DNA of 64,000 nucleotides from Xanthobacteraceae bacterium (GCA_019454205.1 CP075369.1:1302001-1366000), one strand, 5' to 3'. Counted from the stretch's first letter, positions 1 to 9,638 are shown. A program made the numbers and translations. Notes: a model not told the origin generated them from the letters alone.

Positions 1-1050
1 ACCGCCATCGACGGCATGATGGACATGATCCGCGAAGACCTTGCGGCCATCGAAATCCGCCACGAGTATTTTTTCTCCGAGCGATCGCTGACCTCCGGCA
101 CCGACAAGGTCGCGGAAACCATCGAAACGCTGCGCAAGGCAGGCCACATCTATGAAGGACGTCTCCCGCCGCCGAAAGGCGCGCCGGTGGAGGACTACGA
201 GGATCGCGAGCAGACGCTATTCCGCGCTACGGCTTTCGGCGACGACGTGGACCGTCCGCTGAAAAAATCGGATGGCAGCTACACCTACTTCGCCGCTGAC
301 ATGGCCTATCACCGCGACAAGATCGAACGCGGCTTCAAGACCCTGATCGACGTCTGGGGCGCGGACCATGGCGGCTACGTCAAGCGCATGAACGCGGCAG
401 TAAAGGCGCTGGGCGGGGGCAGGGCCGTGCTCGACGTGAAGCTTTGCCAGCTCGTTCGCCTGCTGCGCGACGGCGAGCCGGTGAAAATGTCGAAGCGCGC
501 AGGCGATTTCGTCACGCTGCGCGAGGTCGTGAACGAGGTTGGCGTCGAGCCGGTCCGTTTCATGATGCTGTTCCGGAAAAACGACGCCCAGCTCGACTTC
601 GATCTGGCGAAGGTGATCGAGCAGTCGCGCGAGAACCCGGTGTTCTACGTCCAATACGCTCACGCACGGGGCCGCTCGGTGCTCCGGAACGGAGCGGCCG
701 CGATTCGGGACCAGTATCTTTCTCCGGCCGGGCTGGCGAGTTCCGCGCTGGAACTCCTCGATGACAGTGGAGAACTAGGGCTGCTGAAGAAGCTGGCCCA
801 GTGGCCGCGCCTCGTGGAATCGGCTGCGGACGTCCACGAACCGCACCGGGTCGCCTTCTACCTTCACGAACTGGCGAGCGATCTCCATTCCCACTGGAAC
901 AGGGGGAAAGACGCGCCACATTTACGCTTCATTATCGAAGATAACCCTAGGTTGACCGTGGCCCGCCTGAGCCTGATCCAAGGGATTGTGAGTGTTCTGG
1001 CGTCCGGTTTGGCCATCCTTGGTGTCAGAGCGGCCGAAGAAATGCGTTAA
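1..1050 (+). CDS. argS: Arginyl-tRNA synthetase, C-terminal part (5' end outside window)
   Basis: Class I aminoacyl-tRNA synthetase that charges tRNA-Arg in the cytosol. The frame is open from base 1, so only the last ~350 residues are here; the N-terminal part with the HIGH motif lies upstream. The KMSKRAG signature (bases 484-504) is the ATP-binding KMSK loop. It is followed by the RFMMLFRKND and FYVQYAHARG segments typical of ArgS and by the helical DALR anticodon-binding domain running to the stop. The SPOR-domain gene begins 24 bases downstream on the same strand, so cotranscription is likely. Nothing is odd apart from the truncation by the window edge. Confidence 0.97.
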   Translation, partial: TAIDGMMDMIREDLAAIEIRHEYFFSERSLTSGTDKVAETIETLRKAGHIYEGRLPPPKGAPVEDYEDREQTLFRATAFGDDVDRPLKKSDGSYTYFAADMAYHRDKIERGFKTLIDVWGADHGGYVKRMNAAVKALGGGRAVLDVKLCQLVRLLRDGEPVKMSKRAGDFVTLREVVNEVGVEPVRFMMLFRKNDAQLDFDLAKVIEQSRENPVFYVQYAHARGRSVLRNGAAAIRDQYLSPAGLASSALELLDDSGELGLLKKLAQWPRLVESAADVHEPHRVAFYLHELASDLHSHWNRGKDAPHLRFIIEDNPRLTVARLSLIQGIVSVLASGLAILGVRAAEEMR

Positions 1051-1074
1051 CGGCCCTCCGCGCGGAGTGGTACT

Positions 1075-2973
1075 ATGGCAGTTGCGCGGACCCTTGTGAG
1101 TGATCGGGAGAGAATGGCGGAAGAGACCAGGTACAGGTCATCCCAGAGCTATGGGCAGCTTTCGCCGCAGCCTGCGGCTGGGGCTGCGCGTGCGCGCCGT
1201 GGAGAAGATCCGCTTGCCGAACTGGCCCGGCTGATTGGCCAGGAAGACCCATTCGCAGAATTCGGCCAGCAGCAGCGGCGACCGGCCACGAACGGCAATG
1301 GCGCGCATCATAGCGCCCCGCCTCGCGACAGCCGTATGACGGCGGCTCCGTCGCCAGCTCCGGCCCGTGATCCTCGTATGACGCCTCCGCAGCCTGCCGC
1401 GCGTCCGGCGGCTGCCAATGGCCTCAACGGTTCGAACACTGGCTATAGCAATGGCCGCGATCTCCAGCGCGAACCCGTGCCTGCGCCCCGCCGCCCGCTA
1501 GAGGCGCGCAACGACGACCCCCGCGCGATGCAGCCGGTACGAGGCGCTCAGCCGCCGGTACAGCCGCAAATGCGCGCGCCTGCGCGCGATACCCGCGACC
1601 TTCAGGACAGCCGCGATCTGCAAGGCGATCGAGCCTATCGCGATGCCCGCCGCGAACCCGCCCTTCGCAACGACCGCGACGAGTACGCCCAGCCGCAGCG
1701 TCCTGCGGCTCGCGCCCGCGCGACAGACGACGACTACGATTACGCTCCTGCACCCCGGAATGGCCGCGACCGCGACGTTCGTCAGGAACCGCGCCAGCCG
1801 GCCCACGCTCCGCGCGACGATTTCCATGCCCGCGACCCTTATGCAGACCGCCGCGCCCGCGACGACGGCTATGGCGAGGAACTGCCGCGCTCGGCGCGCC
1901 GGGGTAGCGAGCGTATGGACGAGGAGGCCCGCTACGGCCGCTCCCGTCAGGCTCCGGCTTATCGCGACCGCCGCGACAACTACGAACAGGATTACGAGCA
2001 GGACTACGATCCCGAATACACGGGCGACGGCTATCTCGATGAGCATGCCGACGACGTGTATGCGGACGAGGAGCGTCCGCGCCGTACGGGTCTTTGGCTC
2101 TTCCTCGCCATTGTGACAATCTGCATGATCGTCGCCGGCGTGGCCGGCTGGTTTGCCTATCGCACGATCTTCAACGCACCGGCTAAGCCGCCGGTCGTGA
2201 GCCGCACCGATGCTCCGGACAAGATCGATCCGACGAAGCAGACGACGGTCAATCCGAACAACAAGACGATTCAGGATCGCATCGTCACGCAGCCTGAGCA
2301 GATCATCTCCCGTGAGGAGACTCCGGCCGACCTGACTCAGAACAACCAACAGCCCCTTGGTTTCGCGCCGACCCAGCCGCAACAGCAGACGATCCAGCCT
2401 CCGGCGCAGCAGCCGAAGCGTAATATTCCGGGCTTCCAGCCGCCGCCGACGCAGCAGGTAGCGCCGCCGGCTCCGCAGACCCAGACCACGCCGCCGAGCA
2501 ACGAGCCGCGCCGCGTGCGCACCGTCACCGTTCGTCCGGATGGCTCGGTCGTCCAGAATAACCAGCCGCCCGCCAACAACGGCCCGCTGCCGCTGAATGC
2601 GAACCAGAATTCGCTGGAGCAGCAGGAACAGCCCGCACCGGCGCCCGGTCCGCGCTCGCAGACGAACCCTAATCGTCCGCTGGTGACGGCGAATGTGAAC
2701 CCGACACCGAACGTCTCGACCGGCGGCAACTATGTTGTGCAGGTCGCTTCCCACAAGACGCTGGAAGAGGCGCAGACGGCTTGGGCGACCCTCAAGACCC
2801 AGCACGCGGGTATTTTCGGCAACCGCAATGCCGACATCCGCAAGGTCGATCTCGGCGACCGCGGCACGTTCTATCGCGCCATGGTCGGCCCGATGCAGCG
2901 CGATCAGGCCAATGCCCTTTGCCAGAACCTCAAGACCGCTGGCGCGGGCTGCATCGTCCAGACCCGTAACTAA
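1075..2973 (+). CDS. SPOR-domain membrane protein with long low-complexity N-terminus
   Basis: A 632-residue single-pass inner-membrane protein. Residues 1-335 are a cytoplasmic region very rich in Arg, Asp, Pro and Ala with many RD/DR dipeptides. One membrane helix follows at about 341-363, then a Pro/Gln-rich periplasmic linker, then a C-terminal SPOR domain (about 550-630, beginning GNYVVQVASHK). SPOR domains bind denuded peptidoglycan glycan strands at the division septum. The ATG at 1075 has GGAG seven bases upstream. An internal ATG at 1114 is also possible but its GGGAG is very close. Its place between argS and nagZ agrees with an envelope role. The low-complexity N-terminus is common in rhizobial SPOR proteins; its function is unknown. 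Confidence 0.9.
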   Translation: MAVARTLVSDRERMAEETRYRSSQSYGQLSPQPAAGAARARRGEDPLAELARLIGQEDPFAEFGQQQRRPATNGNGAHHSAPPRDSRMTAAPSPAPARDPRMTPPQPAARPAAANGLNGSNTGYSNGRDLQREPVPAPRRPLEARNDDPRAMQPVRGAQPPVQPQMRAPARDTRDLQDSRDLQGDRAYRDARREPALRNDRDEYAQPQRPAARARATDDDYDYAPAPRNGRDRDVRQEPRQPAHAPRDDFHARDPYADRRARDDGYGEELPRSARRGSERMDEEARYGRSRQAPAYRDRRDNYEQDYEQDYDPEYTGDGYLDEHADDVYADEERPRRTGLWLFLAIVTICMIVAGVAGWFAYRTIFNAPAKPPVVSRTDAPDKIDPTKQTTVNPNNKTIQDRIVTQPEQIISREETPADLTQNNQQPLGFAPTQPQQQTIQPPAQQPKRNIPGFQPPPTQQVAPPAPQTQTTPPSNEPRRVRTVTVRPDGSVVQNNQPPANNGPLPLNANQNSLEQQEQPAPAPGPRSQTNPNRPLVTANVNPTPNVSTGGNYVVQVASHKTLEEAQTAWATLKTQHAGIFGNRNADIRKVDLGDRGTFYRAMVGPMQRDQANALCQNLKTAGAGCIVQTRN

Positions 2974-3028
2974 CAGCTTCCTTTCCTGCGTTTCTTGACC
3001 TTGGAGCGGGTGCCGCGCACAAGCGCGC

Positions 3029-4042
3029 ATGACCGCTTACGCCTACATTTCGGGATGCGCCGGCACCTCTCTCCTTGAGGAGGAAAAGGTCGTATTTTCA
3101 AGACGTTGCCCTTGGGGATTGATTCTCTTCAAGCGAAACATTCAAAACCCCGCGCAGGTCGCGGAATTGGTAGTTAGCTTCCGCGAACTGGCCGACCGCG
3201 CCGATGCGCCGGTGCTGATCGATCAAGAAGGCGGCCGCGTACAGCGTCTCGGTCCACCGCACTGGCCGAAATACCCAGCCGCCGCCGAACTGGTAAGCGC
3301 GACGGCGCAGAGCGGCGCGACGGAAACCGGCGTGGGCCTTGGAGCAAAACTGATTGCCCACGACCTCAGGAAGCTCGGCATCAACGTGGACTGCCTGCCG
3401 GTAGCCGATCTTCGCCACGCAGGTGCCCACGACATCATCGGCGACCGCGCCTATGGCAGCGACCCGCAAACAGTCGCTGCGCTGGCCCGCGCGGCGGCGG
3501 ACGGCTTGATCGCGGGCGGGGTGCTGCCGGTGGTGAAACACATTCCCGGCCACGGCCGCGCGCTGGCCGACAGCCATCTGGAGTTGCCGCGCGTTACCGC
3601 TACACGAAGAGAACTGGAGCAAACCGACTTCGAGGCGTTCCGGCTGCTCTCTGATCTGCCGCTCGCGATGACGGCACACGTCGTCTACGAGGCCTACGAC
3701 GGCCAGTTGCCCGCGACGTTATCCCCTACGGTCATGGACAAGGTCATCCGTGGCCATATCGGGTTCGACGGTCTCGTCATGACCGACGATCTTTCGATGA
3801 AGGCGCTGAGCGGCTCGATGGTGGACCGGACGTTGTCTGCATTTGCGGCCGGTTGCGACATGGCGCTTCATTGCAACGGCGACATGCTGGAGGCGATTGA
3901 TGTCGCCTCGTCTTCGCCGCCGTTGCAGGGCAAGGCGCTAGCCCGCGCCGAGAAAGCCTTGGACAGGATCAAAGAACCTTTGGAACCTTTCGATACCGCC
4001 GATGCCTGGCAGCGCTTTTCCGCTATGATCGGAACCGCTTGA
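3029..4042 (+). CDS. nagZ: Beta-N-acetylhexosaminidase NagZ (GH3 family)
   Basis: Cytosolic glycosidase of peptidoglycan recycling; it removes N-acetylglucosamine from GlcNAc-anhydroMurNAc muropeptides. The 337-residue single-domain form fits NagZ. The signature KHIPGHG starts at residue 170 and is followed by the DSH segment (181-183) carrying the catalytic His/Asp dyad. The MTDDLSMKAL segment carries the nucleophile Asp253. It follows the SPOR gene after 55 bases and precedes scpA by 15, a gene order usual in Hyphomicrobiales. No nearby ampC-type gene was seen. Confidence 0.96.
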   Translation: MTAYAYISGCAGTSLLEEEKVVFSRRCPWGLILFKRNIQNPAQVAELVVSFRELADRADAPVLIDQEGGRVQRLGPPHWPKYPAAAELVSATAQSGATETGVGLGAKLIAHDLRKLGINVDCLPVADLRHAGAHDIIGDRAYGSDPQTVAALARAAADGLIAGGVLPVVKHIPGHGRALADSHLELPRVTATRRELEQTDFEAFRLLSDLPLAMTAHVVYEAYDGQLPATLSPTVMDKVIRGHIGFDGLVMTDDLSMKALSGSMVDRTLSAFAAGCDMALHCNGDMLEAIDVASSSPPLQGKALARAEKALDRIKEPLEPFDTADAWQRFSAMIGTA

Positions 4043-4057
4043 GACGGAATCAGGAAC

Positions 4058-4867
4058 GTGGAACCAGGCGATTTTGAACTTCCCGAGGCCGAGCGCGCTT
4101 CGCATGAACCGGCGCTGATGGTCGATGTCGCGGGCTTCGAAGGTCCACTCGACCTGCTGCTCGCGCTTGCGCGCACGCAGAAGGTGGATCTCGCCAAGAT
4201 TTCCGTGCTCGCACTCGCCGAGCAGTATCTCGCCTTCATTCATCAGGCGCGCGAGCTGCGCATCGAAGTCGCCGCCGATTATCTCGTGATGGCGGCTTGG
4301 CTCGCTTATCTGAAATCGCGCCTTCTGCTGCCCGAACCGGCTGGCCCCGAAGAACCCTCCGCCGCCGATCTTGCGGCCGATCTCGCCGCGCGCTTGCAGC
4401 ATCTCGAAGCAATTCGCCGTGCCGGTGCGTCGCTAATGACGCGCGACAAGCTTGGGCAGGAGTTTTTCGCGCGCGGCATGCCGGAAGAAAATGCGCCGCT
4501 GCAGCCGCAACAATATACGGCGACGATCTACGACCTGCTCACGGCTTATGCGCTCCAGCGCCAAAAGGCTGCGCTCTCGCATCACACCGTGAAGCAGCGT
4601 GTCGTCTGGTCGTTGAAGGAAGCGCGCGACGTGCTTGAACGCTTCATCGGCAAGGCGCAAGACTGGACGCGGCTCGACTCCTTCCTGATCGAATACCTCG
4701 TCGAACCCGGAATGCGCGCCACCGTTTTTGCCTCCAGCTTCGCTTCGTCGCTGGAACTGGTGAAAGAAGGCGCGGCCGAAATTCAACAGAAAGAAGCTTT
4801 CGCACCCATCTGGCTGAAACGCCGGGAAGGGCCGAAGCCGCAGTTGGTAGTGGAGAATAGTCAGTGA
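4058..4867 (+). CDS. scpA: Segregation and condensation protein A
   Basis: Kleisin subunit of the SMC-ScpA-ScpB condensin complex, which organises and segregates the chromosome. The 269-residue product has the typical early segment GFEGPLDLLLALARTQKVDL, then LAEQYLAFI, and the acidic middle and winged-helix C-terminus of ScpA. The start is GTG at 4058 with AGGA five bases before it. Its stop overlaps the scpB start in a GTGA arrangement, which indicates translational coupling. Confidence 0.96.
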   Translation: MEPGDFELPEAERASHEPALMVDVAGFEGPLDLLLALARTQKVDLAKISVLALAEQYLAFIHQARELRIEVAADYLVMAAWLAYLKSRLLLPEPAGPEEPSAADLAADLAARLQHLEAIRRAGASLMTRDKLGQEFFARGMPEENAPLQPQQYTATIYDLLTAYALQRQKAALSHHTVKQRVVWSLKEARDVLERFIGKAQDWTRLDSFLIEYLVEPGMRATVFASSFASSLELVKEGAAEIQQKEAFAPIWLKRREGPKPQLVVENSQ

Positions 4868-5556
4868 CGGCGTTGCGCAAAAAATCGTTCACCATCGTCG
4901 GCACCGAACCGGAAACCGACGAGGTCCAGCGTACGCTGGAAGCGATCCTGTTTTCCGCCGCCGAGCCAGTGGACGAAAAGACGTTGGCTGCGCGCCTGCC
5001 GGAAGGCACCGACCTTACCGCGGCGCTCGACAAGCTCTCAGAGCATTACGCGCCGCGCGGCGTGAATCTCGTTCGTGTCGCGGGCAAGTGGGCGCTGCGC
5101 ACCGCGACCGATCTCGGTCACCGCATCGCGCGTGATGCGCCGCCGCCGCGCAAGCTCTCGCGCGCCGCAATCGAGACGCTCGCCATCGTCGCGTATCACC
5201 AGCCGGTGACCCGCGCCGAGATCGAGGAAATCCGCGGCGTGACCATCTCGAAGGGCACGCTCGACGTGCTGATCGAAACCGGCTGGGTGCGGCTGCGCGG
5301 CCGTCGCAAGGCTCCGGGCCGTCCCGTCACCTATGGCACCACGGAAGCGTTCCTGATCCACTTCGGCCTCGACCGCATCGACGACCTGCCGGGCCTCGAC
5401 GAACTGAAGGGTGCCGGGTTCCTCGACGACCGTCTGCCCGCCGGGTTCAGCGTGCCGGTGCCGAGCGATGTTTCCGCGCTTCGCGACGACGAAGATCCGC
5501 TGGAAGACGGCGACGAGCCGGAACTCGATCCGGGCGATACGCCGCGGAGCGCCTGA
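4864..5556 (+). CDS. scpB: Segregation and condensation protein B
   Basis: Winged-helix partner of ScpA in the SMC condensin complex. The 230-residue product contains the conserved LEAILFSAAEPV segment near the N-terminus and the block LAIVAYHQPVTRAEIEEIRG with the second winged helix (GWVRLRGRRKAPGRPVTYGT). The acidic tail (many Asp/Glu after residue 200) is common in alphaproteobacterial ScpB. It starts with GTG overlapping the scpA stop by four bases. Confidence 0.96.
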   Translation: MTALRKKSFTIVGTEPETDEVQRTLEAILFSAAEPVDEKTLAARLPEGTDLTAALDKLSEHYAPRGVNLVRVAGKWALRTATDLGHRIARDAPPPRKLSRAAIETLAIVAYHQPVTRAEIEEIRGVTISKGTLDVLIETGWVRLRGRRKAPGRPVTYGTTEAFLIHFGLDRIDDLPGLDELKGAGFLDDRLPAGFSVPVPSDVSALRDDEDPLEDGDEPELDPGDTPRSA

Positions 5557-5592
5557 CGCGGCAAGCGCCATTTCCTGCTAGCTTGCGGCCTC

Positions 5593-6678
5593 ATGGCCCA
5601 ATCCGTAGCGTCCCGTTCTCCCGCGCCGGTTTCCATTGCCGCGCATATCGCGTTCGACGATGTGCATCATGCTTATGACGGAAAGGAATCCGTTCGTGGC
5701 GTGACGCTTGCCGTGGAGCCGGCCGAGGTCATCAGCCTAGTGGGGCCTTCGGGTTGCGGAAAGACCACGCTGCTTCGTCTTGCAGCCGGTCTCGAACAGC
5801 CGAGTGCGGGCAGGGTACTGCTCGACGGCAAGGAGATTGCCGGACCTTCCGTATTTCTTCCGCCGGAAAAACGCGGCATCGGCCTGATGTTTCAGGACTA
5901 CGCGCTGTTCCCGCATATGACGAACGCAGAGAACGTGCGTTTCGGTCTGCGCGGCTTCACGCGCGCGGAATCGGAGCGGCAGGCGCAGGTTGCGCTGGAA
6001 CGCGTCGGCCTTGGCGATCGCGGGGCGCAATATCCGCACATGCTTTCCGGCGGCGAACAGCAACGTGTCGCGCTTGCGCGCGCAATCGCACCGCGCCCGG
6101 CCGTAATCCTGATGGACGAACCGTTTTCCGGCCTCGACAGCCGTTTGCGCGACGCGGTGCGCACCGAGACGCTCGCCATTCTGCGCGAGGCGCGCGCGAC
6201 CTGTCTGATCGTGACCCACGACCCGGAAGAAGCGATGCGCATGGGCGATCGCATCGCGCTGATGAACCGGGGGAGGGTCGTCGAATCCGGCGATCCGCAG
6301 TTGATATATCGGCAACCCGGAAGTCTGTTTGCCGCGCGCTTCTTTTGCGAGATGAACGAGATTGCGGGCATGGTTAAGGACGGGCGGGCGGACACGCCGC
6401 TCGGTAATTTCGCCGCATCCGGTCTCGCTGCGGGAGAGGCGGTGGTGTGTATCCGTCCGCAGGGAATACGCCTTGGAACGGCTGCGCAGGGCGTTCCAGG
6501 CCGGGTTATCAGCCGCCGCTTTGTGGGCGAGGTGGATATTCTGGAGATCGCGGTTGCAGGGCTGGAACAACCGCTGACCGTCAGGTCGCGGGATACGGGC
6601 AGCCGCGGCGAAGAAGACGATGTCAGGGTCGAGATTGACCCGTCCGAAGTTCTTGTTTTCGCCCCTTCCAGGGCCTAG
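5593..6678 (+). CDS. ABC transporter ATP-binding protein, Fe3+/polyamine-importer type, without partner genes
   Basis: A 361-residue ATPase of the family that powers iron(III), spermidine/putrescine or sulfate importers (FbpC/PotA type). Walker A is GPSGCGKTT from residue 51, the signature LSGGEQQR starts at 151, and Walker B ends in D175-E176 (ILMDEPFSGLDSRL). A C-terminal TOBE-like domain (about 280-355) contains the CIRPQGIRLG segment. It lies between scpB and tatA, and no permease or binding protein is near. It must therefore serve a transporter encoded elsewhere or a shared one. The substrate cannot be told from the sequence. Confidence 0.9.
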   Translation: MAQSVASRSPAPVSIAAHIAFDDVHHAYDGKESVRGVTLAVEPAEVISLVGPSGCGKTTLLRLAAGLEQPSAGRVLLDGKEIAGPSVFLPPEKRGIGLMFQDYALFPHMTNAENVRFGLRGFTRAESERQAQVALERVGLGDRGAQYPHMLSGGEQQRVALARAIAPRPAVILMDEPFSGLDSRLRDAVRTETLAILREARATCLIVTHDPEEAMRMGDRIALMNRGRVVESGDPQLIYRQPGSLFAARFFCEMNEIAGMVKDGRADTPLGNFAASGLAAGEAVVCIRPQGIRLGTAAQGVPGRVISRRFVGEVDILEIAVAGLEQPLTVRSRDTGSRGEEDDVRVEIDPSEVLVFAPSRA

Positions 6679-6744
6679 GTTCGTTCAAAGCAAACGAAAA
6701 TTGGCTGGTTTGGGCGGTTCGCCTGCCTGCCAGCGGAGGAATTC

Positions 6745-6966
6745 ATGGGTGGTTTGAGTATCTGGCACTGGCTTGTGGTTGCGGTCGTCGTGTTGCTCCT
6801 GTTCGGGCGCGGCAAGATTTCCGAGCTGATGGGCGACGCGGCCAAGGGCATCAAGGCGTTCAAGAAGGGCATGCAGGACGACGAGCCTGCGGCCACGAAT
6901 ACGCCCCCCAAGACCATCGATCAGAATCCGCAGGTCGTCCGGCGCACCGACGACCAGAAGGTCTAA
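6745..6966 (+). CDS. tatA: Sec-independent protein translocase subunit TatA
   Basis: Pore-forming subunit of the twin-arginine translocase, which exports folded proteins. The 73-residue product starts with a short membrane helix (WHWLVVAVVVLLLFGRGK) containing the conserved Phe-Gly hinge. It is followed by the amphipathic helix with LMGDAAKGIKAFKKGM and a short acidic tail. GGAGG lies at a good distance before the ATG. It is the first of tatA-tatB-tatC. Confidence 0.97.
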   Translation: MGGLSIWHWLVVAVVVLLLFGRGKISELMGDAAKGIKAFKKGMQDDEPAATNTPPKTIDQNPQVVRRTDDQKV

Positions 6967-7021
6967 TCCCGCGAGACGCGGTTCCGGGCGCGGATCGCGA
7001 CGAGCGGCCGGATAGTGTTCC

Positions 7022-7459
7022 ATGTTCGACATCGGTTGGGGTGAGCTTCTCGTCATCGGCATCGTCGCGCTGGTCGTGATCGGGCCGAAGGACTTGCCGA
7101 AAGTGCTGCGTGCGCTCGGCAAGATGACGAGCAAGCTGCGCTCGATGGCCTCCGAGTTTCAGGGTCAATTCAACGAGGCGATGCGCGAGGCTGAAGTCGC
7201 GGATCTGAAAGCGCAGGCCGAGAAACTCGCCAGCGACGCGAAGAACACGATCCAGAATCCGTTGCAGTCGATCACGAGCGAGGTGCAGAGCACGCTCGAC
7301 GCGGCAACGCCGCCTTCGATCGAAACAGCAGCCACAACACCCGCCGAAACTCCTCCCGCTGCCGCGCCCGCGTCACCGCCACCGTTGGAAACCGCGAACG
7401 TCGATCCGGCGCCGATTGCTCCCGCCGACCCGGCTCCGAAGCAAGGCACCGGCGCATGA
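7022..7459 (+). CDS. tatB: Sec-independent protein translocase subunit TatB
   Basis: Substrate-receptor partner of TatC. The 145-residue product begins MFDIGWGELLVIGIVALVVI with the conserved Glu and the GPKDLPKVLRALG segment of TatB. A charged amphipathic helix follows, then a long Ala/Pro-rich tail. The stop overlaps the tatC start by four bases (ATGA), so the two are translationally coupled. Confidence 0.97.
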   Translation: MFDIGWGELLVIGIVALVVIGPKDLPKVLRALGKMTSKLRSMASEFQGQFNEAMREAEVADLKAQAEKLASDAKNTIQNPLQSITSEVQSTLDAATPPSIETAATTPAETPPAAAPASPPPLETANVDPAPIAPADPAPKQGTGA

Positions 7460-8292
7460 GCACCGAAGAAACCGAAATTGACGCCTCCAAGGCGCCGTTG
7501 ATGGAGCACCTGATCGAGTTGCGCTCGCGGCTGATCAAGTCGCTGCTGGCGTTCTTCGTGATGCTGATTATCTGCTTCGCCGGCGCGAAGTATATCTACA
7601 ACATCCTGCTGTTTCCGTATCAGCTTGCTGCCGGGGCGGGGGCGAAGATCGAGCTGATCTACACCGCGCCTCAGGAGTTTCTGATCACGCAGATCAAGCT
7701 CGCGATTTTCGGCGCGGCGTTTCTCGCGTTCCCCGTGATCGCGACGCAGATTTATATGTTCGTCGCGCCGGGACTTTATAAGCACGAGAAGGGCGCTTTC
7801 CTTCCGTATCTGGTTGCGACACCGTTTTGCTTCCTGCTCGGCGCGGCCTTCGTCTATTTCGTTGCGATGCCGCTTGCGATGGGCTTCTTCATCGGCATGC
7901 AGCAGTTGGGAAGCGGGCCGGAGATCAAGCTGCTCCCGCGCGTTTCCGAATATCTGTCGCTGATCATGGGGCTGATCTTCGCCTTCGGCATCTGCTTCCA
8001 GTTGCCGGTCATTCTCACGTTGCTGGCGCGCATCGGCATCGTCACTGCGGCCTGGCTGCGCCAGATGCGCCGCTATGCGATTGTTGCAGTGTTCGTGATC
8101 GCTGCAGTTCTGACGCCGCCCGACGTGATTTCACAGCTTGCGCTTGCCGCGCCGACTCTGCTGCTTTACGAAGCCTCGATCTGGCTGGTGGCGGCAGCGG
8201 AGAAGAAGCGGGCGGCGGCACAAGCGGCTGATGATGCCGCGCAGCCGTCCACGGACCTCACGGTTCCCCCGGCCAGTACGCCGTCGGCCTAG
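7456..8292 (+). CDS. tatC: Sec-independent protein translocase subunit TatC
   Basis: Six-helix membrane core of the Tat receptor that binds twin-arginine signal peptides. The 278-residue product has the N-terminal PLMEHLIELRSRLIKSL motif, in which the His-Leu-x-Glu-Leu-Arg-x-Arg pattern is characteristic. It also has the conserved FAFGICFQLPVILTLL and LTPPDVISQLALAAP segments. The polar tail is Ala-rich. It completes the tatABC set, with serS 61 bases downstream. Confidence 0.97.
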   Translation: MSTEETEIDASKAPLMEHLIELRSRLIKSLLAFFVMLIICFAGAKYIYNILLFPYQLAAGAGAKIELIYTAPQEFLITQIKLAIFGAAFLAFPVIATQIYMFVAPGLYKHEKGAFLPYLVATPFCFLLGAAFVYFVAMPLAMGFFIGMQQLGSGPEIKLLPRVSEYLSLIMGLIFAFGICFQLPVILTLLARIGIVTAAWLRQMRRYAIVAVFVIAAVLTPPDVISQLALAAPTLLLYEASIWLVAAAEKKRAAAQAADDAAQPSTDLTVPPASTPSA

Positions 8293-8353
8293 TTCAAGTT
8301 TCACTTTAAGTAGAAAATGGTGCGTAATTTTATAGGGTTACGCAGAATAAGCC

Positions 8354-9637
8354 ATGCATGACATTAAATGGATTCGCGACAACCCGGACGCTTTCGACAA
8401 GGCGCTCGCGCGCCGCGGTTTGTCAGGCGAGTCGAAAACCGTGCTGGCACTCGATGAGCAGCGCCGCGCGGTAATCGCCAAGCTCCAGACCATGCAGGAG
8501 CGCCGTAACGCCGTCTCCAAGGAAGTCGGCGAAGCGAAGAAAGCGAAAGACGAAGCGCGCGCGTCGAAGTTGATGGCCGAGGTCGGCTCCATCAAGGATG
8601 AGATGCCGAAGCTGGAAGCCGAACAGACTGAAATCGAGAAGAAGCTCGATGAAGTGCTTGCCTCGATCCCGAACTTGCCGGCCGCCGACGTGCCGGACGG
8701 CAAGGATGCCGACGGCAATGTCGAATATCGCCGCCACGGTGCGATCCCAAATATCGCATTCAAGCCGAAGCTGCATTTCGAGATCGGCGAAGCGCTCGGC
8801 CTGATGGACTTCGAGGCCGCGTCGAAGATTTCCGGTGCGCGTTTCGTGGTGCTGAAAGGCGCGCTGGCGCGGCTGGAGCGCGCGCTCGCGCAGCTATTCC
8901 TCGACACGCACACAGGCGAGCACGGCTATATGGAAGTGAATCCGCCGGTGCTCGTTAAAGATGCTGCCATGTTCGGTACGGCACAGCTTCCCAAGTTCAG
9001 GGAGGATCAGTTTCGTGCCGGCGAAGACTTCTGGCTCATCCCGACCGCTGAAGTGCCGCTCACCAATCTTGCTTCCGGCGACATCACTGATGAAGCAAAG
9101 CTGCCGATGCGCATGACCGCATGCACGCCGTGTTTCCGCGCGGAAGCCGGTGCTGCCGGCAAGGACACGCGGGGCATGATCCGCCAGCACCAGTTCATTA
9201 AGGTCGAACTGGTTTCGATTACGACGCCGGAACAAAGCGCCGCCGAACACGAGCGCATGTTGCAGTCGGCGGAAAAGGTGCTGCAAAAGCTCGGCCTGCA
9301 TTATCGCGTGATGACACTCTGCACCGGCGACATGGGCTTTGCCTCGACCAAGACCTACGACATCGAGGTCTGGCTACCCGGCGAAAATACCTATCGCGAG
9401 ATTTCTTCCTGTTCGAACTGCGGTGATTTCCAGGCGCGGCGCATGAACGCGCGCTACCGCGCGAAGGATGCAAAAAGCCCGCGTTACGTTCACACGCTGA
9501 ATGGTTCCGGCGTCGCCGTGGGCCGTGCGCTGATCGCGGTCCTCGAAAACTATCAGAACGAGGACGGCTCGGTCACAATTCCGGAGACGTTGCGCCCCTA
9601 TATGGGCGGCCTCACCAAGATCACGAAGGCGAACTGA
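8354..9637 (+). CDS. serS: Seryl-tRNA synthetase
   Basis: Class II synthetase that charges tRNA-Ser, and tRNA-Sec where present. The 427-residue length is normal. The N-terminal coiled-coil arm spans about residues 25-105. Motif 2 is FRAEAGAAGKDTRGMIRQHQ and motif 3 is the GSGVAVGRALIAVLENYQ region, followed by the usual PYMGG terminus. The arrangement tat-serS-surE-pcm is typical of the order. The start codon of surE lies one base after the stop. Confidence 0.97.
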   Translation: MHDIKWIRDNPDAFDKALARRGLSGESKTVLALDEQRRAVIAKLQTMQERRNAVSKEVGEAKKAKDEARASKLMAEVGSIKDEMPKLEAEQTEIEKKLDEVLASIPNLPAADVPDGKDADGNVEYRRHGAIPNIAFKPKLHFEIGEALGLMDFEAASKISGARFVVLKGALARLERALAQLFLDTHTGEHGYMEVNPPVLVKDAAMFGTAQLPKFREDQFRAGEDFWLIPTAEVPLTNLASGDITDEAKLPMRMTACTPCFRAEAGAAGKDTRGMIRQHQFIKVELVSITTPEQSAAEHERMLQSAEKVLQKLGLHYRVMTLCTGDMGFASTKTYDIEVWLPGENTYREISSCSNCGDFQARRMNARYRAKDAKSPRYVHTLNGSGVAVGRALIAVLENYQNEDGSVTIPETLRPYMGGLTKITKAN

Positions 9638-9638
9638 T

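Noticed and set aside
1498..3030. 510-codon open frame on minus opposite the SPOR gene
   Set aside because: Antisense shadow; the composition (Arg/Leu/Val repeats) mirrors the low-complexity sense strand.
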